Counted from the stretch's first letter, positions 35,019 through 51,942 are shown. The stretch is 64,000 nt of DNA from Leptospira sanjuanensis (GCF_022267325.1 NZ_JAIZBG010000001.1:248001-312000); one strand, 5' to 3'. A program made the numbers and translations. Notes: a model not told the origin generated them from the sequence alone.

Positions 35019-35588
35019 ATGAAAATCCACGAAACCGCCTTTATCCATCCGCAAGCAACGACGATCGGACTCGTAGAAATGGGTCCGCATTCTTCCCTTT
35101 GGCCGGGAGCCGTAATTCGGGCCGATATGAATCGGATCGTGTTGGGAGAAGGCGTCAACATACAGGATAATTCCACGCTTCATACGGATTCAAGTCGCGG
35201 AATCACGATCGGAGATTATACGTTAGTCGGTCATAATGCGATGTTGCATGGGTGTACGATCGGGAGAGGATGTCTGATTGGAATCGGAAGCGTGATTCTT
35301 AACGAAGCGGAAGTCGGAGATGGCGCGATGGTGACGGCGGGTTGTACGGTTCGCGGAGGAAAAAAGATCCCGCCCGGAGCGATGGTCATTCAGAAAAACG
35401 GAGAATTAAAAATCTTCGAAGGGAAGGCTAAACCGGTTTTCAGCGTCGCCGGATGTTTGGAATACATCGCTCTTTCCGAAAGATTTAAAAAAGGAATTTT
35501 CGGTCCGTTTACGCCCGAAGAGGAAATCGAGTTTCAGAACCGCGCAAAAGGAATTCTCCGGAAAATGGGAATTCCTTTTAGAGAGTAG
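35019..35588 (+). CDS. Gamma-carbonic anhydrase family hexapeptide protein
   Basis: 189 residues forming a left-handed beta-helix of hexapeptide repeats (IGDYTLVGHNAMLHGCTIGRG and neighbours). The three zinc-ligand histidines of gamma-carbonic anhydrases are in place: His55 (STLHTD), His72 (VGHN) and His77 (MLHG). It could hydrate CO2, but many close relatives (YrdA, PaaY types) have other or no shown activity. The C-terminal helix is usual for the trimer. The gene stands alone between repeat units and a convergent lipoprotein gene. Confidence 0.87.
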   Translation: MKIHETAFIHPQATTIGLVEMGPHSSLWPGAVIRADMNRIVLGEGVNIQDNSTLHTDSSRGITIGDYTLVGHNAMLHGCTIGRGCLIGIGSVILNEAEVGDGAMVTAGCTVRGGKKIPPGAMVIQKNGELKIFEGKAKPVFSVAGCLEYIALSERFKKGIFGPFTPEEEIEFQNRAKGILRKMGIPFRE

Positions 35589-35608
35589 CGTATTCTATTG
35601 ATTGAATA

Positions 35609-36253
35609 TTAGAGTTTTACGAATTTTCCTAACAATTCGAGAACTTTCGGTCCTTTCGTTTTAGCGTCCTTATCCAAAAAGGTTCCCGTAAATACGTGAG
35701 CCTTTTTATCCACGATGAAAACGCGTTGATAGTTGTGGACCTTGAAATTCTTACCCGCGATCGCTTGTTCGAATCTGCTTTCCAGAAGAACGGATTCGAT
35801 TCCGTGGATCTTGGATTTTTGCGGAGGGTTGATCATTTCGTATTTTTGAAATACGGTAGGATACAAACCCGTGACCGCGGAAGTATAGTCGTCCAGGCTG
35901 ATTTCTCTCGGTTGTCTGGAAAGATCTTCCATCGTATAATTGACGTTCGTGTTGAACATTCCCGCTTCGGGGCTTCCCTGAGGAAATTCAAAAAGGAAGA
36001 AGTTGATTCCCGCCACATCCAAAGCCTTTTTAATCGTACCCGTATTATCGGCGTTAGACGCGACTTCTTTCGCTTGATTGATGAGATTGGGATTATCGTT
36101 GAAATGCCAGCCATCATAGTTAAGACCGAGCCCTAGGGATGAAATTTGGACCACCTTTGCGTTCGGGTCCAAAGCGTGTTCCTTTTTACAATTCAAGATC
36201 ACGAAAGTGAATACGAGAAGGGTTGTTACAATTCGAATTGGATTTTTCTTCAT
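35609..36253 (-). CDS. Hypothetical lipoprotein
   Basis: 214 residues. The signal MKKNPIRIVTTLLVFTFVIL is followed by Asn-Cys22, a spirochaete-type lipobox. The mature part is mixed alpha/beta, with LGLGLNYDGWHF near residue 43, and ends with a FTGTFLDKDAKTKGPKVLEL segment that resembles the closing strand-helix of PsbP/Mog1-like folds. I cannot assign a family. Probably anchored in the inner or outer membrane. No operon partner. Confidence 0.7.
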   Translation of the reverse strand: MKKNPIRIVTTLLVFTFVILNCKKEHALDPNAKVVQISSLGLGLNYDGWHFNDNPNLINQAKEVASNADNTGTIKKALDVAGINFFLFEFPQGSPEAGMFNTNVNYTMEDLSRQPREISLDDYTSAVTGLYPTVFQKYEMINPPQKSKIHGIESVLLESRFEQAIAGKNFKVHNYQRVFIVDKKAHVFTGTFLDKDAKTKGPKVLELLGKFVKL

Positions 36254-36437
36254 ACGACGATTGCTCCTAAGAATTGGAAAGATTAACTTCTTCGATAAAA
36301 AAAGCGACTCAATTTATACCAGGAAATCGAAATTGAAGCGGAATCGGTTTGAATCCGTTTTATTTCGGAATGAAAAAGTGCGTGAATTGAGAAAAGCTTA
36401 ATACGATCGGAACGGCTTTTTGTCCGCCGTAAAAATA

Positions 36438-36463
36438 AAAAGCCGGTTGAAAAACCGGCTTTT
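36438..36463 (-). terminator. Rho-independent terminator of the oxidase subunit gene
   Basis: AAAAGCCGGTT pairs with AACCGGCTTTT around a GAAA tetraloop, 30 nt beyond the stop at 36493. On the minus strand it runs on into TTTTTATTTTTA. Confidence 0.85.
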
Positions 36464-36492
36464 GCAGATCAAGGAGCGAATTCGTTTCTAAC

Positions 36493-37083
<591 letters not shown>

Positions 37084-37156
37084 ATATCCTGAATTTGGAC
37101 CGCAGGTGTCTGCGGATGGTATTCCGGGCGGGTAAACCGCAACCTGTAGGACATCC

Positions 37157-38447
<1,291 letters not shown>

Positions 38448-38513
38448 CTCCTAAAAAATTTTAGTTTGTAAAATCAAGAACAGGGGATCAGAATTTCGAT
38501 AATCTGAATAAGG

Positions 38514-39316
<803 letters not shown>

Positions 39317-39355
39317 TCGTTTGTCGATTTTAGATCGGATCTTAGATTCAAATCG

Positions 39356-39383
39356 AAAAGCCGCGCGGATCGCGGCTTTTTTT
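39356..39383 (+). terminator. Rho-independent terminator
   Basis: AAAAGCCGCG and CGCGGCTTTT pair around a CGGAT loop and are followed by three more T residues, 40 nt after the stop of the exported protein gene. Confidence 0.88.
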
Positions 39384-39541
39384 ACGCCTTACCGAAACTT
39401 AATTTTTCCGTATCACAAATTCGGCTGTGACGATTGATTCGCCGGACTTTCGTAAAGCCGATCCTCGGTTCACGTTCTTTTTTTGAACAAGACTTACGGA
39501 AAAAAGAGTTTTGTGATTAGAAAACGGCGAGGGCGTATCGT

Positions 39542-39751
39542 TCACTTCTTAATTAAGAAGTCGCTGATGACCTTTTCTTCGGTCAGATATTTTTTGTTGA
39601 GATAAGAGATTGCGTAGTTGATAAAGCGGGGGATTTCCTTGCCGGCGTCGAGTAAATCCAACTTCGTCTGCGTCAATTCGTCGATCGTAGCTAGGGCTAG
39701 CCTTCGTTGACTTTGATGCGATTCGAATTCGTCTTCGGTTTGAAAGGCCAT
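39542..39751 (-). CDS. Small hypothetical protein
   Basis: 69 residues starting MAFQTEDEFESHQSQRRLAL. It is helical throughout, with an acidic N-terminus and a basic end (NKKYLTEEKVISDFLIKK), no cysteines and no membrane segment. The composition looks coding, and the gene stands between two terminators or repeats on its own strand, but I recognise no family. Probably real, function unknown. Confidence 0.5.
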   Translation of the reverse strand: MAFQTEDEFESHQSQRRLALATIDELTQTKLDLLDAGKEIPRFINYAISYLNKKYLTEEKVISDFLIKK

Positions 39752-39918
39752 CTGAAATTCTTACCTTTGTCGACAGATTACCCGAATTTGAAGAAAAAGC
39801 AAGTGATTCCCGGATTCGATTCTAAACTGGAATGGGATTCAAAATGCGACAATGGATCGTTGAATCGTTTTTATAAACCTTCTCGGGTTGATTTGTGGAT
39901 TGTTTCAGAAAAGAAGAA

Positions 39919-39960
39919 TTTTCCATCCGTATGTGGGAGTTCCTGCATGCGGATGGAAAG
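39919..39960. repeat. GTAGGAACT-type repeat unit with long hairpin arms
   Basis: Core ATGTGGGAGTTCCTGCATG (39931-39949) within inverted arms TTTTCCATCCGTATG (39919-39933) and CATGCGGATGGAAAG (39946-39960) that differ at only two positions. It lies just beyond the stop of the UMF1 transporter gene and could also end its transcript. Confidence 0.6.
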
Positions 39961-39978
39961 GCGGTTGTCGTTTGTAAA

Positions 39979-41316
39979 TTATGTTTCCTGATATTCCACA
40001 GCGGTTTTGATTCCCCGTTCCTCATCGACTAAAAAGTTGATCAGAAGGGAAATGACAAAGAATACGCAGACGACCAGAAATGAATTTCTGAGATCGAATA
40101 AAATCTGCAATCCTCCGACGGCAACGAGTCCGAACGCTGCCGCTACTTTTCCGGAAAGTCCCCAAAGTCCGAAGAATTCTCCCGATTTGGATTCGGGTGC
40201 GAAAAGACCCACGATCGCACGGCTCGCGGATTGTGTGGCACCGAGACCCGCTCCGGCAAACACGGTTGTTCCCACAAAAACCCATTGCTGCGTGGTCGGA
40301 ATTCCGATACCCACTAAGAATGCGGTAAGATCCTTTACCCAGTAGATCAGTAGAAGACAAGCGATCCATAAGAAGAGCGTAATGTTAAAGGTCTTTTTTG
40401 CTCCGATCTTATCCTGAATGAAACCGAATACGATCGCTCCGACCGCTGCGAAAAGTTGAATCAAAAGAAACATCGCGATTTCGTGTTTTTCTTCCGTTTT
40501 TATTTCCTGCGCTCCATAGATGAACGCGAAGCTGATTACGATCCCGAGCGCGGCCATCGCAAAGAACAGCGAAACGAGATACAATGCCATATCCCGGAAT
40601 TTGTGGATTTCCCTCATCGTGGAAGTGACTCGCTCGATTCCGATTTTGAGATAGGAAAGCCCTTCGGGTTTTTCTTTTCCGTCGGTGTATTCTCTTAAAA
40701 GAAGAAAGGTCGGAATTCCGGCGAACAAAAAGAAGAACGCCGTATACGGTCCCACCATACGGAGACTATCGAAATTCTCCAGTGTCTTTGGACCGAGCGT
40801 GTTGACTAACGCAACCGCCGCGATTCCTCCGAAGTAACCGATTCCCCAGGCGTAACCGGAAATTTTTCCCAAATCTTCTTTCGGTCCGAGATACGGAAGA
40901 AAGCTGGATGCGAAGTTTTCCCCCGAGGCGAAAAAGAAGTTCGAAAAGATGATGAGAATGAATGCGAGGAGATATTGTCCCGGAGCGATTACGAACCAAA
41001 GTGCGCCCGTGGAAATGATACAAAAGACATAACTATAAAATAGGAACTGTTTCTTCCGGGCGGAATAATCTGTAATCGCGCCGAAAATCGGTCCCGTTAA
41101 AACCACGAGCAAATAGGAAATCGCAAGGGCGATCGACCAGAGAAGATTTCCGTATTCGTATGGATTTTCCTGATTGGAAGAGGCAGGGACCACAAGTTGG
41201 CTGAAAACGATTCCGTATGTTACGCTGATAATGACCGTCGTATAGGATGAGTTCGCGAAATCGAACATGCACCACCCGAGAATTTCTCGGAGAGGGGCTC
41301 TTTTTATATCTTGCAT
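39979..41316 (-). CDS. UMF1-family MFS transporter (Atg22-like)
   Basis: I start at the ATG at 41316 (MQDIKRAPLREILGW) with AAGGAAAG before it; a frame open 22 codons further starts only with TTG. About 445 residues, 12 spans. The UMF1/Atg22 signature is at the first helix: GWCMFDFANSSYTTVIISVTYG. Other blocks are LTGPIFGAITDYSARKKQFL and GATQSASRAIVGLFAPESKSGEFFG near the end. Members of the fungal branch export amino acids from vacuoles; bacterial substrates are mostly unknown. Single gene. Confidence 0.87.
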   Translation of the reverse strand: MQDIKRAPLREILGWCMFDFANSSYTTVIISVTYGIVFSQLVVPASSNQENPYEYGNLLWSIALAISYLLVVLTGPIFGAITDYSARKKQFLFYSYVFCIISTGALWFVIAPGQYLLAFILIIFSNFFFASGENFASSFLPYLGPKEDLGKISGYAWGIGYFGGIAAVALVNTLGPKTLENFDSLRMVGPYTAFFFLFAGIPTFLLLREYTDGKEKPEGLSYLKIGIERVTSTMREIHKFRDMALYLVSLFFAMAALGIVISFAFIYGAQEIKTEEKHEIAMFLLIQLFAAVGAIVFGFIQDKIGAKKTFNITLFLWIACLLLIYWVKDLTAFLVGIGIPTTQQWVFVGTTVFAGAGLGATQSASRAIVGLFAPESKSGEFFGLWGLSGKVAAAFGLVAVGGLQILFDLRNSFLVVCVFFVISLLINFLVDEERGIKTAVEYQET

Positions 41317-41477
41317 GGCTTTCCTTTTGGGTTTTTGATCCGAAATTTCAAAAAAGGCTATTTTTCGGAAACCGGATGTCAAATGAAAACCGCAAAAAAT
41401 TTCTCTTGCAGAAGATTTTCAGACTCTTTAATCTGATTGGAAAACCGCTTTCTAACTGTCCAATTAAATAGAAGATT

Positions 41478-41705
41478 ATGGATTCCTCTTTTTTCAGTCA
41501 AGTCGACCTGTGCCAACTGATGCGGCCCCGCAAGGTTTGCGTATGCAATCAGGTTTCGGAAGAAGAGCTCCTAACGTCGATCCGAAACGGGAACGATACC
41601 TTGGAAAAGCTCATGGACGATACGGGCGCTTCCACGGGTTGCGGAACTTGTATGGGATCGGTTCGTAAACTTCTGGCTCGGGAACTGAAAGTTCCGAGAG
41701 CATGA
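41478..41705 (+). CDS. BFD-like [2Fe-2S] protein
   Basis: 75 residues. A BFD domain with CVCNQVSEEELLTSI (Cys21, Cys23) and ASTGCGTCMGSV (Cys54, Cys57), the four-cysteine pattern of bacterioferritin-associated ferredoxin. Such small proteins pass electrons to release iron from bacterioferritin or act as cluster donors. It is unusual in overlapping (ATGA) a RibD-like reductase gene, suggesting coexpression rather than pairing with bacterioferritin, which is not seen nearby. Confidence 0.88.
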   Translation: MDSSFFSQVDLCQLMRPRKVCVCNQVSEEELLTSIRNGNDTLEKLMDDTGASTGCGTCMGSVRKLLARELKVPRA

Positions 41706-42364
41706 CTTCGATTCCCAACGTAACAATCAATATGGCTATGACTTTGGACGGAAAGGTTTCCCGTCCGGACGGACGTTGGTACGGTCTTTCTTCCCGCAAT
41801 GATAAGAAGAGAATGGATGAGATCCGTTCCAAAGCGGACGTTCTGATCTTAGGTAAGAATTCGATTCTCAACGACGACCCCGTGGTTCATCTTAGATATG
41901 TCGAGAATGGAAACGATCCGAGACCTGTGATTCTCCTTCGATCCGGAACCTTGCCCCAAGACAAAAAAGTATTCCGTTTTTCTAATCAACCTCCGTTGAT
42001 CTTTTGTTTAAACGGAAACTACTCGGCGATTCGAGATAACCTTTGTTCGGTCGCGGAAATCATCCTTCTTCCCGGAGAAGATTTGAGTCCTCTCGAAGTT
42101 CTCAAACATTTATACGAGATGGGATATCGCGAAGCGCTTTTGGAAGGAGGTCCTTCCTTGAACGATTCCTTTTTTCGTTTGGATTTGATCTCGAGAATTT
42201 ACGTCACGATCGTTCCGTTTTTAATCGGACAAAACGATCTGCCTTCGATCACCGGCGGTCATAAACAATATTTCGAATTCGATCGTAAAAAATGGGAACT
42301 CAAGTCCCATGATGCGATCGAAAATGAAGTTTTTCTAATGTACGAAAAAATTAAAGAAGTTTAG
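41702..42364 (+). CDS. RibD C-terminal-like reductase
   Basis: 220 residues, dihydrofolate-reductase-like fold of the RibD_C family. Signatures: TINMAMTLDGKVSRPDGRWYGLSS at the N-terminus, DVLILGKNSILNDDP near 49-63, and EALLEGGPSLNDSF near 137-150 (the Glu-Gly-Gly-Pro nucleotide loop). There is no deaminase domain, so it is a stand-alone reductase, perhaps acting on the pyrimidine intermediate of riboflavin synthesis or an unknown pteridine-like compound. ATGA overlap with the BFD gene upstream; a transglycosylase gene follows 17 nt later. Confidence 0.82.
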   Translation: MTSIPNVTINMAMTLDGKVSRPDGRWYGLSSRNDKKRMDEIRSKADVLILGKNSILNDDPVVHLRYVENGNDPRPVILLRSGTLPQDKKVFRFSNQPPLIFCLNGNYSAIRDNLCSVAEIILLPGEDLSPLEVLKHLYEMGYREALLEGGPSLNDSFFRLDLISRIYVTIVPFLIGQNDLPSITGGHKQYFEFDRKKWELKSHDAIENEVFLMYEKIKEV

Positions 42365-42381
42365 AATTTAGAATCGAGTCC

Positions 42382-43014
<633 letters not shown>

Positions 43015-43035
43015 ATCCTTTTCGATTTTTTGAAA

Positions 43036-43110
43036 ATGTAGGAACTACCGCAAAAGAAAGATAGGACTGTCGCTGAACTCTAAAAAAGAAATGTAGGAAC
43101 TGCTACGGCA
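43036..43110. repeat. Two GTAGGAACT-type repeat units
   Basis: ATGTAGGAACTACCGCA at 43036-43052 and ATGTAGGAACTGCTACGGCA at 43091-43110, in the same orientation 55 bp apart, between the convergent transglycosylase and cytochrome genes. A much weaker relative (GTAGGAACCGAATTTTACGG) lies at 44656-44675. Confidence 0.55.
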
Positions 43111-43125
43111 GCCATCGCGATCGCG

Positions 43126-43560
43126 TTAAAATCGCTCGATGCGTTTTACCAAAGCCCGAATCTGATCTTCGGACAATTCGTTTTTGAAGGAAGGCATGGT
43201 TTGATTCTTTCCATCGCGAATTGTTTTAACGATCCCTTCTCTCATCTTATTTCCTCCGAAAAAGAAACCCATCTTTAATCCAAAGCCGCTTAGTTTACGC
43301 GGTTTCGGCAGGACCGATTCGTTCGGAGTTCCGTCCAGGCCGTGACACGCGGCGCATCTTTGTTCCCATAAAAGATCCGCTTCCTGATCCGTTACTTTGT
43401 TATTGGAGAATTCTTCCGTTCGCGCTTGCGAACTTTGGCACGTGACGATCGGAACCGTTGCGATCATAGTTAGAAAGAATGGAATTATTGATAACAATAT
43501 CGAATCGGAAGAACGAAGCGAAAGTCGGTGCGTTTTAGAGTTCGGTGTAATTTGTTTCAC
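43126..43560 (-). CDS. Mono-haem cytochrome c lipoprotein
   Basis: 144 residues from a GTG start. An N-terminal signal ends at IVTCQS, where Cys41 would be lipidated. The haem motif is Cys69-x2-Cys72-His73 in CAACHGLDG and the axial Met is in MPSFKNELSEDQIRALV near the end. This is a class I cytochrome c tethered to a membrane on the periplasmic side, fit for electron transfer to a terminal oxidase. No partner is encoded beside it. Confidence 0.88.
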   Translation of the reverse strand: MKQITPNSKTHRLSLRSSDSILLSIIPFFLTMIATVPIVTCQSSQARTEEFSNNKVTDQEADLLWEQRCAACHGLDGTPNESVLPKPRKLSGFGLKMGFFFGGNKMREGIVKTIRDGKNQTMPSFKNELSEDQIRALVKRIERF

Positions 43561-43607
43561 GATGATTGTCCGGTTTTTTGTTGAATCAAATCTTCACTCA
43601 CAAGGGA

Positions 43608-44453
43608 TCACGACTCATGGACGATCGTTCCCCATTGTTTGATATGAGTCACAACGAATCGGAGTAGGGTTTCCTGATTCTTTCTTGAATCATCCGTGGG
43701 TAAAAGAGGATCACCGAACTTAATGTTGATTTTGCGGTCCCTGAAAATTCTTCCTAGTTCTTTGATGACTCTTCCGTTTTCCCAAAAGTCGGTACGCAGC
43801 GCGACCGGGATCAACGGAACCTTTGCCCGCGCGGCGAGTTTGACGGCGATTGAATTGAATTCAGCCGGATTAAAATCCGTGGTTCGGGTGCTTTGCGGAA
43901 ATACGATAATCGACATTCCTTGTTGTAAAAGTTTGGTTCCTTCTTCCAAGACCGCGACTAAGTCTTCCCGCGGATTGGTTCTTCCCACCGAAATCGGATT
44001 GCGCGAGCGCATGATCGGACCGAAAAGATTGCCGCGAGTCAGACTTTCTTTTACGACGAACGTGATGGGTTTGTATCTCGTAACAAAGGTCGGAAGTATG
44101 AACGTTTCCAAAGTGCTCATGTGATTTCCGGCGATCACAACCGGACCTTGCACGCTGAGAATTTTTTCGATTCCTTCCACGTCGATTTTTCCGCCGCAAC
44201 TTTCGATCAGATCTAAAATTCTTGCCGAAGATTCGCACCAACTGGCGTTATCATACAATCCGTCCAAAGCCAAACGTCTGCTTCTAAAAATCTCTTTAAA
44301 GTATCCATAATGAAAGGCGAGATCCGTTTCGCGGAAAATTAAATCCAATACGGATCGTTTTTTATCGAGTGCGGTTTGATAAGAAATCGGAATTTCTTGA
44401 TCGTATTCTAAGGGTTTGCAGAGATCCTTTCTTTGCAGCAGTCTCGTACTCAT
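43608..44453 (-). CDS. 1-acyl-glycerol-3-phosphate acyltransferase family (PlsC)
   Basis: 281 residues. The PlsC motif His-x4-Glu is NHMSTLETF (His111, Glu116); a second block, FVVKESLTRGNLFGPIMR, holds the substrate-binding region and the third is VFPQSTRTTDF near 191-201. An unusual N-terminal extension of about 100 residues precedes the domain. It should acylate lysophosphatidate or a similar lysolipid; the extension may indicate a different substrate. Single gene, on the minus strand 47 nt from the cytochrome gene. Confidence 0.85.
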   Translation of the reverse strand: MSTRLLQRKDLCKPLEYDQEIPISYQTALDKKRSVLDLIFRETDLAFHYGYFKEIFRSRRLALDGLYDNASWCESSARILDLIESCGGKIDVEGIEKILSVQGPVVIAGNHMSTLETFILPTFVTRYKPITFVVKESLTRGNLFGPIMRSRNPISVGRTNPREDLVAVLEEGTKLLQQGMSIIVFPQSTRTTDFNPAEFNSIAVKLAARAKVPLIPVALRTDFWENGRVIKELGRIFRDRKINIKFGDPLLPTDDSRKNQETLLRFVVTHIKQWGTIVHES

Positions 44454-44579
44454 TGAGTTTCCTTTCGACGCCGAAGCGTGCGCGCAATTCTATTCGACTT
44501 ATGGACAATGAAACTAAAAATCTTTGTGCGAAAGGAAAAGAGTTTCGTTCAATGTCTTCGTGAATTACAGATTCATTCT

Positions 44580-44654
44580 TATAGGAGCCGGTCCCGAAAC
44601 CTTACAGCTTCTCTCTTTATCAAAGTACAATAAGCTTTTGGACGCGCTGTAAAG
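44580..44654 (-). repeat. MITE-like dispersed repeat, copy C (reversed)
   Basis: Its left end, ATAGGAGCCGGTCCCGAAAC, is the reverse complement of the right end of copy B with a few changes, and its right end, TTTTGGACGCGCTGTAAAG, matches the reversed left end (TTTACAGCGTGTCCCAAAA). The interior is shorter and unlike B. Confidence 0.55.
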
Positions 44655-44760
44655 AGTAGGAACCGAATTTTACGGTAGGGTTGCAAAATACGAAGATAAG
44701 ATTGAGAAACGGGGATATTGAAAAAAAGGGAAAGTTTAAAGGATTTCGCCGTGATTGACG

Positions 44761-44789
44761 ATCTTACGATTTTGATAAAATCGTAAGAT
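44761..44789 (-). terminator. Hairpin after the 5S rRNA gene
   Basis: A perfect 13-bp inverted repeat, ATCTTACGATTTT and AAAATCGTAAGAT, around a GAT loop, starting 2 nt beyond the 3' end of the 5S sequence. No long T-run follows, so it may be a processing or protective structure as much as a terminator. Confidence 0.6.
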
Positions 44790-44915
<126 letters not shown>

Positions 44916-44985
44916 GGACATTGTTTCGTACTCGTTCGCTTTGTCATTCTTAAATTAAAAGAATGGAGGAATTTTTAAACGGAAT

Positions 44986-46233
44986 TCAAAGATTTTCGAA
45001 GCCGATTTTTTCCTCGTCCCATTGCATTCTTTCTTGGATCGCAATTTCCGCCGCGAACAGATCCGCAAAACCGGGAGAATCCGGAAGCCAGGGCATGAGA
45101 TGCCAAACGCCTAAAAGTTCTTTGTCGCCGGGAAGAACATATGCACTCAAGGGAATCGTCTGAAGATTGAAGAGGAACGAAAGTTTTTCGCGCGAATTTT
45201 TTTCCATGTCCTTCAACGAAACGGTAAGAACGCTTTGATCGCCGGGAAGTCGATTGGCTCTTACATGACGCACAACGTGTTTCGGAAAGAAACGCTCCAA
45301 GTATAAAAAGTGCGACAAAATCGGCAGCGTAGTTCCGTATCGGATGCGTAAACCGGAGGAATTCACGATCAGTTCCAAACTTCTCGTCATTACGAAAACG
45401 AGCGCTAAAGTAAAAATTCCCAAAAACAAAACGGAGAAGGGAATCATAAAGAATAAGAAGATCGGATCGGAGTTGATCGGAAAGAAAACCGCTCCCCATC
45501 CTCCGTAGAAAATTCCGATTACAAGAAAAATCGTAAACTTTTCGCGAGCGGTTCGACGTTTGACGAGTTCGATTCCGGTTCCGTTTTCTTTCGTAATCAA
45601 CTTTAGAAATTTTGAATCCGGTTTTTGAGTTTCAAATCTTGTTTGAAATCGGGAGCCTTCGTTCGTTTTCAGATTTTGCTCCGAATCGTCCGAGATCGGA
45701 AGGGGAAACAAGGACCTGAACAAAATTAAATCCTTTTTCAATTCTTCGATTATTGAATACGTTTCTAAAAGATAATAAGCTCCGTCCGATTTTAAGAGAA
45801 ACAAATCCCAGTGTTTTCTTCTGCCGCTTCCCGAGGAGGAAGTTCCTTGTGCGGATTCCAGTCTTTTTTTGATCTTATAAGCGATGAACTCTCCCAAATC
45901 GATCGTTACCGTCGATCGATCTGTTTCCGAAATCGAATACGTTCCTTTGGAAATATCGATTTCTTCCGTTAGGATCGAATCTTTGGTTTTTCGATAGGTT
46001 CGGATCGATGAAAACAGAAGATAGGAAAAGGAAAAACAAAAAAATACTATAAAACTCGGCGTAGCGTATTCTCCCTTTTCGAATTGTAAAGCCGCGTATC
46101 CGACGGCTCCGATGGAAAAGAAAAACACGAAGATCGATAGAAAAAGCATCATACATCCGATTAGGCCATTGAATCGATAAGGATTGCCGGAGTTTTTTAG
46201 GGCGCGCGACGTTTCGAAATTCCAGGATGACAA
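44986..46233 (-). CDS. Hypothetical membrane protein
   Basis: 415 residues. Four membrane helices in two pairs (about 24-46, 58-74, 237-255, 264-288). Between and after them are soluble parts, with WDLFLLKSDGAYYLLETYS near 142-160 and a C-terminal domain of about 100 residues (SSGLRIRYGTTLPILSHFLY) that resembles a PH-like membrane-protein domain. I do not recognise a named family. It ends 78 bp from the 5S gene on the same strand. Confidence 0.75.
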   Translation of the reverse strand: MSSWNFETSRALKNSGNPYRFNGLIGCMMLFLSIFVFFFSIGAVGYAALQFEKGEYATPSFIVFFCFSFSYLLFSSIRTYRKTKDSILTEEIDISKGTYSISETDRSTVTIDLGEFIAYKIKKRLESAQGTSSSGSGRRKHWDLFLLKSDGAYYLLETYSIIEELKKDLILFRSLFPLPISDDSEQNLKTNEGSRFQTRFETQKPDSKFLKLITKENGTGIELVKRRTAREKFTIFLVIGIFYGGWGAVFFPINSDPIFLFFMIPFSVLFLGIFTLALVFVMTRSLELIVNSSGLRIRYGTTLPILSHFLYLERFFPKHVVRHVRANRLPGDQSVLTVSLKDMEKNSREKLSFLFNLQTIPLSAYVLPGDKELLGVWHLMPWLPDSPGFADLFAAEIAIQERMQWDEEKIGFENL

Positions 46234-46590
46234 AGGTTGCCTCGTATTTTTAGAAATTTATAATATACGGATTCGTTTCCGATTTGAAAAACTTTCGTCC
46301 GAAAAGCCGATCGAATCGATCAGGCAATCTCGAACGGCTCGGTCCCGCATGCAAAAAATTCTTCCGATATAATGATTCGGTTTTTGACACGCTATAAATT
46401 ATTTCTTTTCGGAACTCGTCAAGCCGTAAAACCGTTCTTTTTGTTTCGGATTTTTCATCGGAAACGTTGATTCTTGCCTTTTAAAAGTTGTAGCCTTCCC
46501 GGTTTCCTTTGGAAGCCTTGCAGAAAGGGCTTTTTAAAGGCTTCGACTTGTTTTTAAAACGAAATTCTTTGTGAAGATCATGGAGGCTGC
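46234..46590. other. Intergenic region with partial repeat D
   Basis: 357 bp between the divergent membrane protein gene and ppnP. A decayed copy of the MITE-like repeat occupies about 46335-46398. The last 100 bp must hold the ppnP promoter; no clear elements are seen. No gene found. Confidence 0.4.
46335..46398 (-). repeat. MITE-like dispersed repeat, copy D (partial, reversed)
   Basis: GGCTCGGTCCCGCATGC at the left and GGTTTTTGACACGCTATAAA at the right correspond to the two ends of copy C and reversed copy B, with the interior shortened. The right end is convincing; the left end is weaker. Confidence 0.4.
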
Positions 46591-46905
46591 ATGGCGCAGT
46601 TTGAAAACGTTACCGTAATTAAAAAAGCGAATGTTTACTACGATGGAAAAGTTACGAGCAGAACCGTTCTATTTCCGAACGGGAGTAAAAAAACTCTCGG
46701 TATTCTTATGCCGGGTGAATATGATTTTGGAACCGATGAAAAGGAAATTATGGAAATCCTGGACGGGGAAATGCTCGTGAAACTTCCGGGACAGGATTCT
46801 TGGAAAGAAATTAAAGGCGGTCAATCCTTCGAGGTTCCCGCAAAATCCAGATTCCAAATGGACGTCAAAAAAATCAGCGATTATTGCTGCTCTTACATCG
46901 CGTAA
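46591..46905 (+). CDS. ppnP: Pyrimidine/purine nucleoside phosphorylase
   Basis: 104 residues, a cupin of the PpnP (YaiE, formerly DUF1255) family: [21 protein letters not shown], then [22 protein letters not shown] near 31-52 and [12 protein letters not shown] near 82-93, ending in the typical aromatic/Cys strand. It splits nucleosides with phosphate to free bases for salvage. It is a single gene with ATG after GGAGGC and a strong bidirectional terminator after it. Confidence 0.93.
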   Translation: MAQFENVTVIKKANVYYDGKVTSRTVLFPNGSKKTLGILMPGEYDFGTDEKEIMEILDGEMLVKLPGQDSWKEIKGGQSFEVPAKSRFQMDVKKISDYCCSYIA

Positions 46906-47005
46906 TCGAACGTAAGATACATAAGAGTTCTTGAATGCGTTCGGATCGGGTTTTAGGAATCCGATTCCGATCGATCGCGACTGAATTTCGATCTTCAGAA
47001 AACAT

Positions 47006-47036
47006 AAAAAAGCCGAGGTTGTCGCCTCGGCTTTTT
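47006..47036. terminator. Bidirectional terminator between ppnP and gcvP
   Basis: AAAAAGCCGAGG pairs with CCTCGGCTTTTTT around a TTGTCG loop. A-rich left and T-rich right flanks let it stop transcription from both convergent sides. Confidence 0.88.
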
Positions 47037-47120
47037 TATTCAACGATGATGGTGTTCAAACCGTGATCCTCTTCACCGTTCGCTTTGTTTTGCGGAAAAC
47101 TGTGGACTTCGCTTAACAAA

Positions 47121-50015
<2,895 letters not shown>

Positions 50016-50054
50016 AATTACCTTCTGCTAAATTCTCTATATTAGACTTTTCTG

Positions 50055-50447
<393 letters not shown>

Positions 50448-50465
50448 GATCCGTTGTTTCCTGAT

Positions 50466-51581
<1,116 letters not shown>

Positions 51582-51942
51582 AAAGCTTTCCGGGTACCAA
51601 TTTTTACTAGTTCCGTATAGGGACAAATGGATTTTTGGGTAAATTTTTACCAATTCGCGGCCGAAGGCGGGAAGGAACGGGATTTTAAGCGGAACCTGCC
51701 GGAAAAACCATCCGTATTGATTGGAGCGAACTTTCCGATTCTCCGTTGTTGCGAATGAAAGGAAAGGCGCTTTTCTATCCTTCCGATCTCGGAATCAAGA
51801 CATGATATGCGGAAAAAATTGATAAAACTATATTAGAGAATTAGTTTTTTTTAATATTGCTTAATATTTAAATTTCACGTTCGAACCTTGAGTTTGGAAT
51901 TAAATGATTGTCTTTTTCCGCGGATCTTCGATGGTTTCCGTT
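51582..51942. other. Intergenic region upstream of gcvT
   Basis: 361 bp between the divergent gcvT and cysteine-rich lipoprotein genes. A short inverted repeat GGTAAA-TT-TTTACC lies at 51640-51653, about 60 nt before gcvT, and on the minus strand TTTACC-18-TATACG could be its promoter. A fragment coding for [19 protein letters not shown] and a few more residues on the plus strand (about 51722-51803) looks protein-like but has no start; it may be a relic. Confidence 0.4.

Noticed and set aside
41478..42364. BFD and RibD-like pair as a new two-component redox system
   Set aside because: The overlap is real, but both are common proteins and the pairing could be chance operon packing.
51655..51680. 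Possible glycine riboswitch (GCCGAAGG) near gcvT
   Set aside because: The motif is on the strand opposite to gcvT and lacks the rest of the aptamer.
51722..51803. Protein-like fragment [19 protein letters not shown] on the plus strand
   Set aside because: No start, stop codon shortly upstream, no family recognised; kept only as a note in the intergenic entry.
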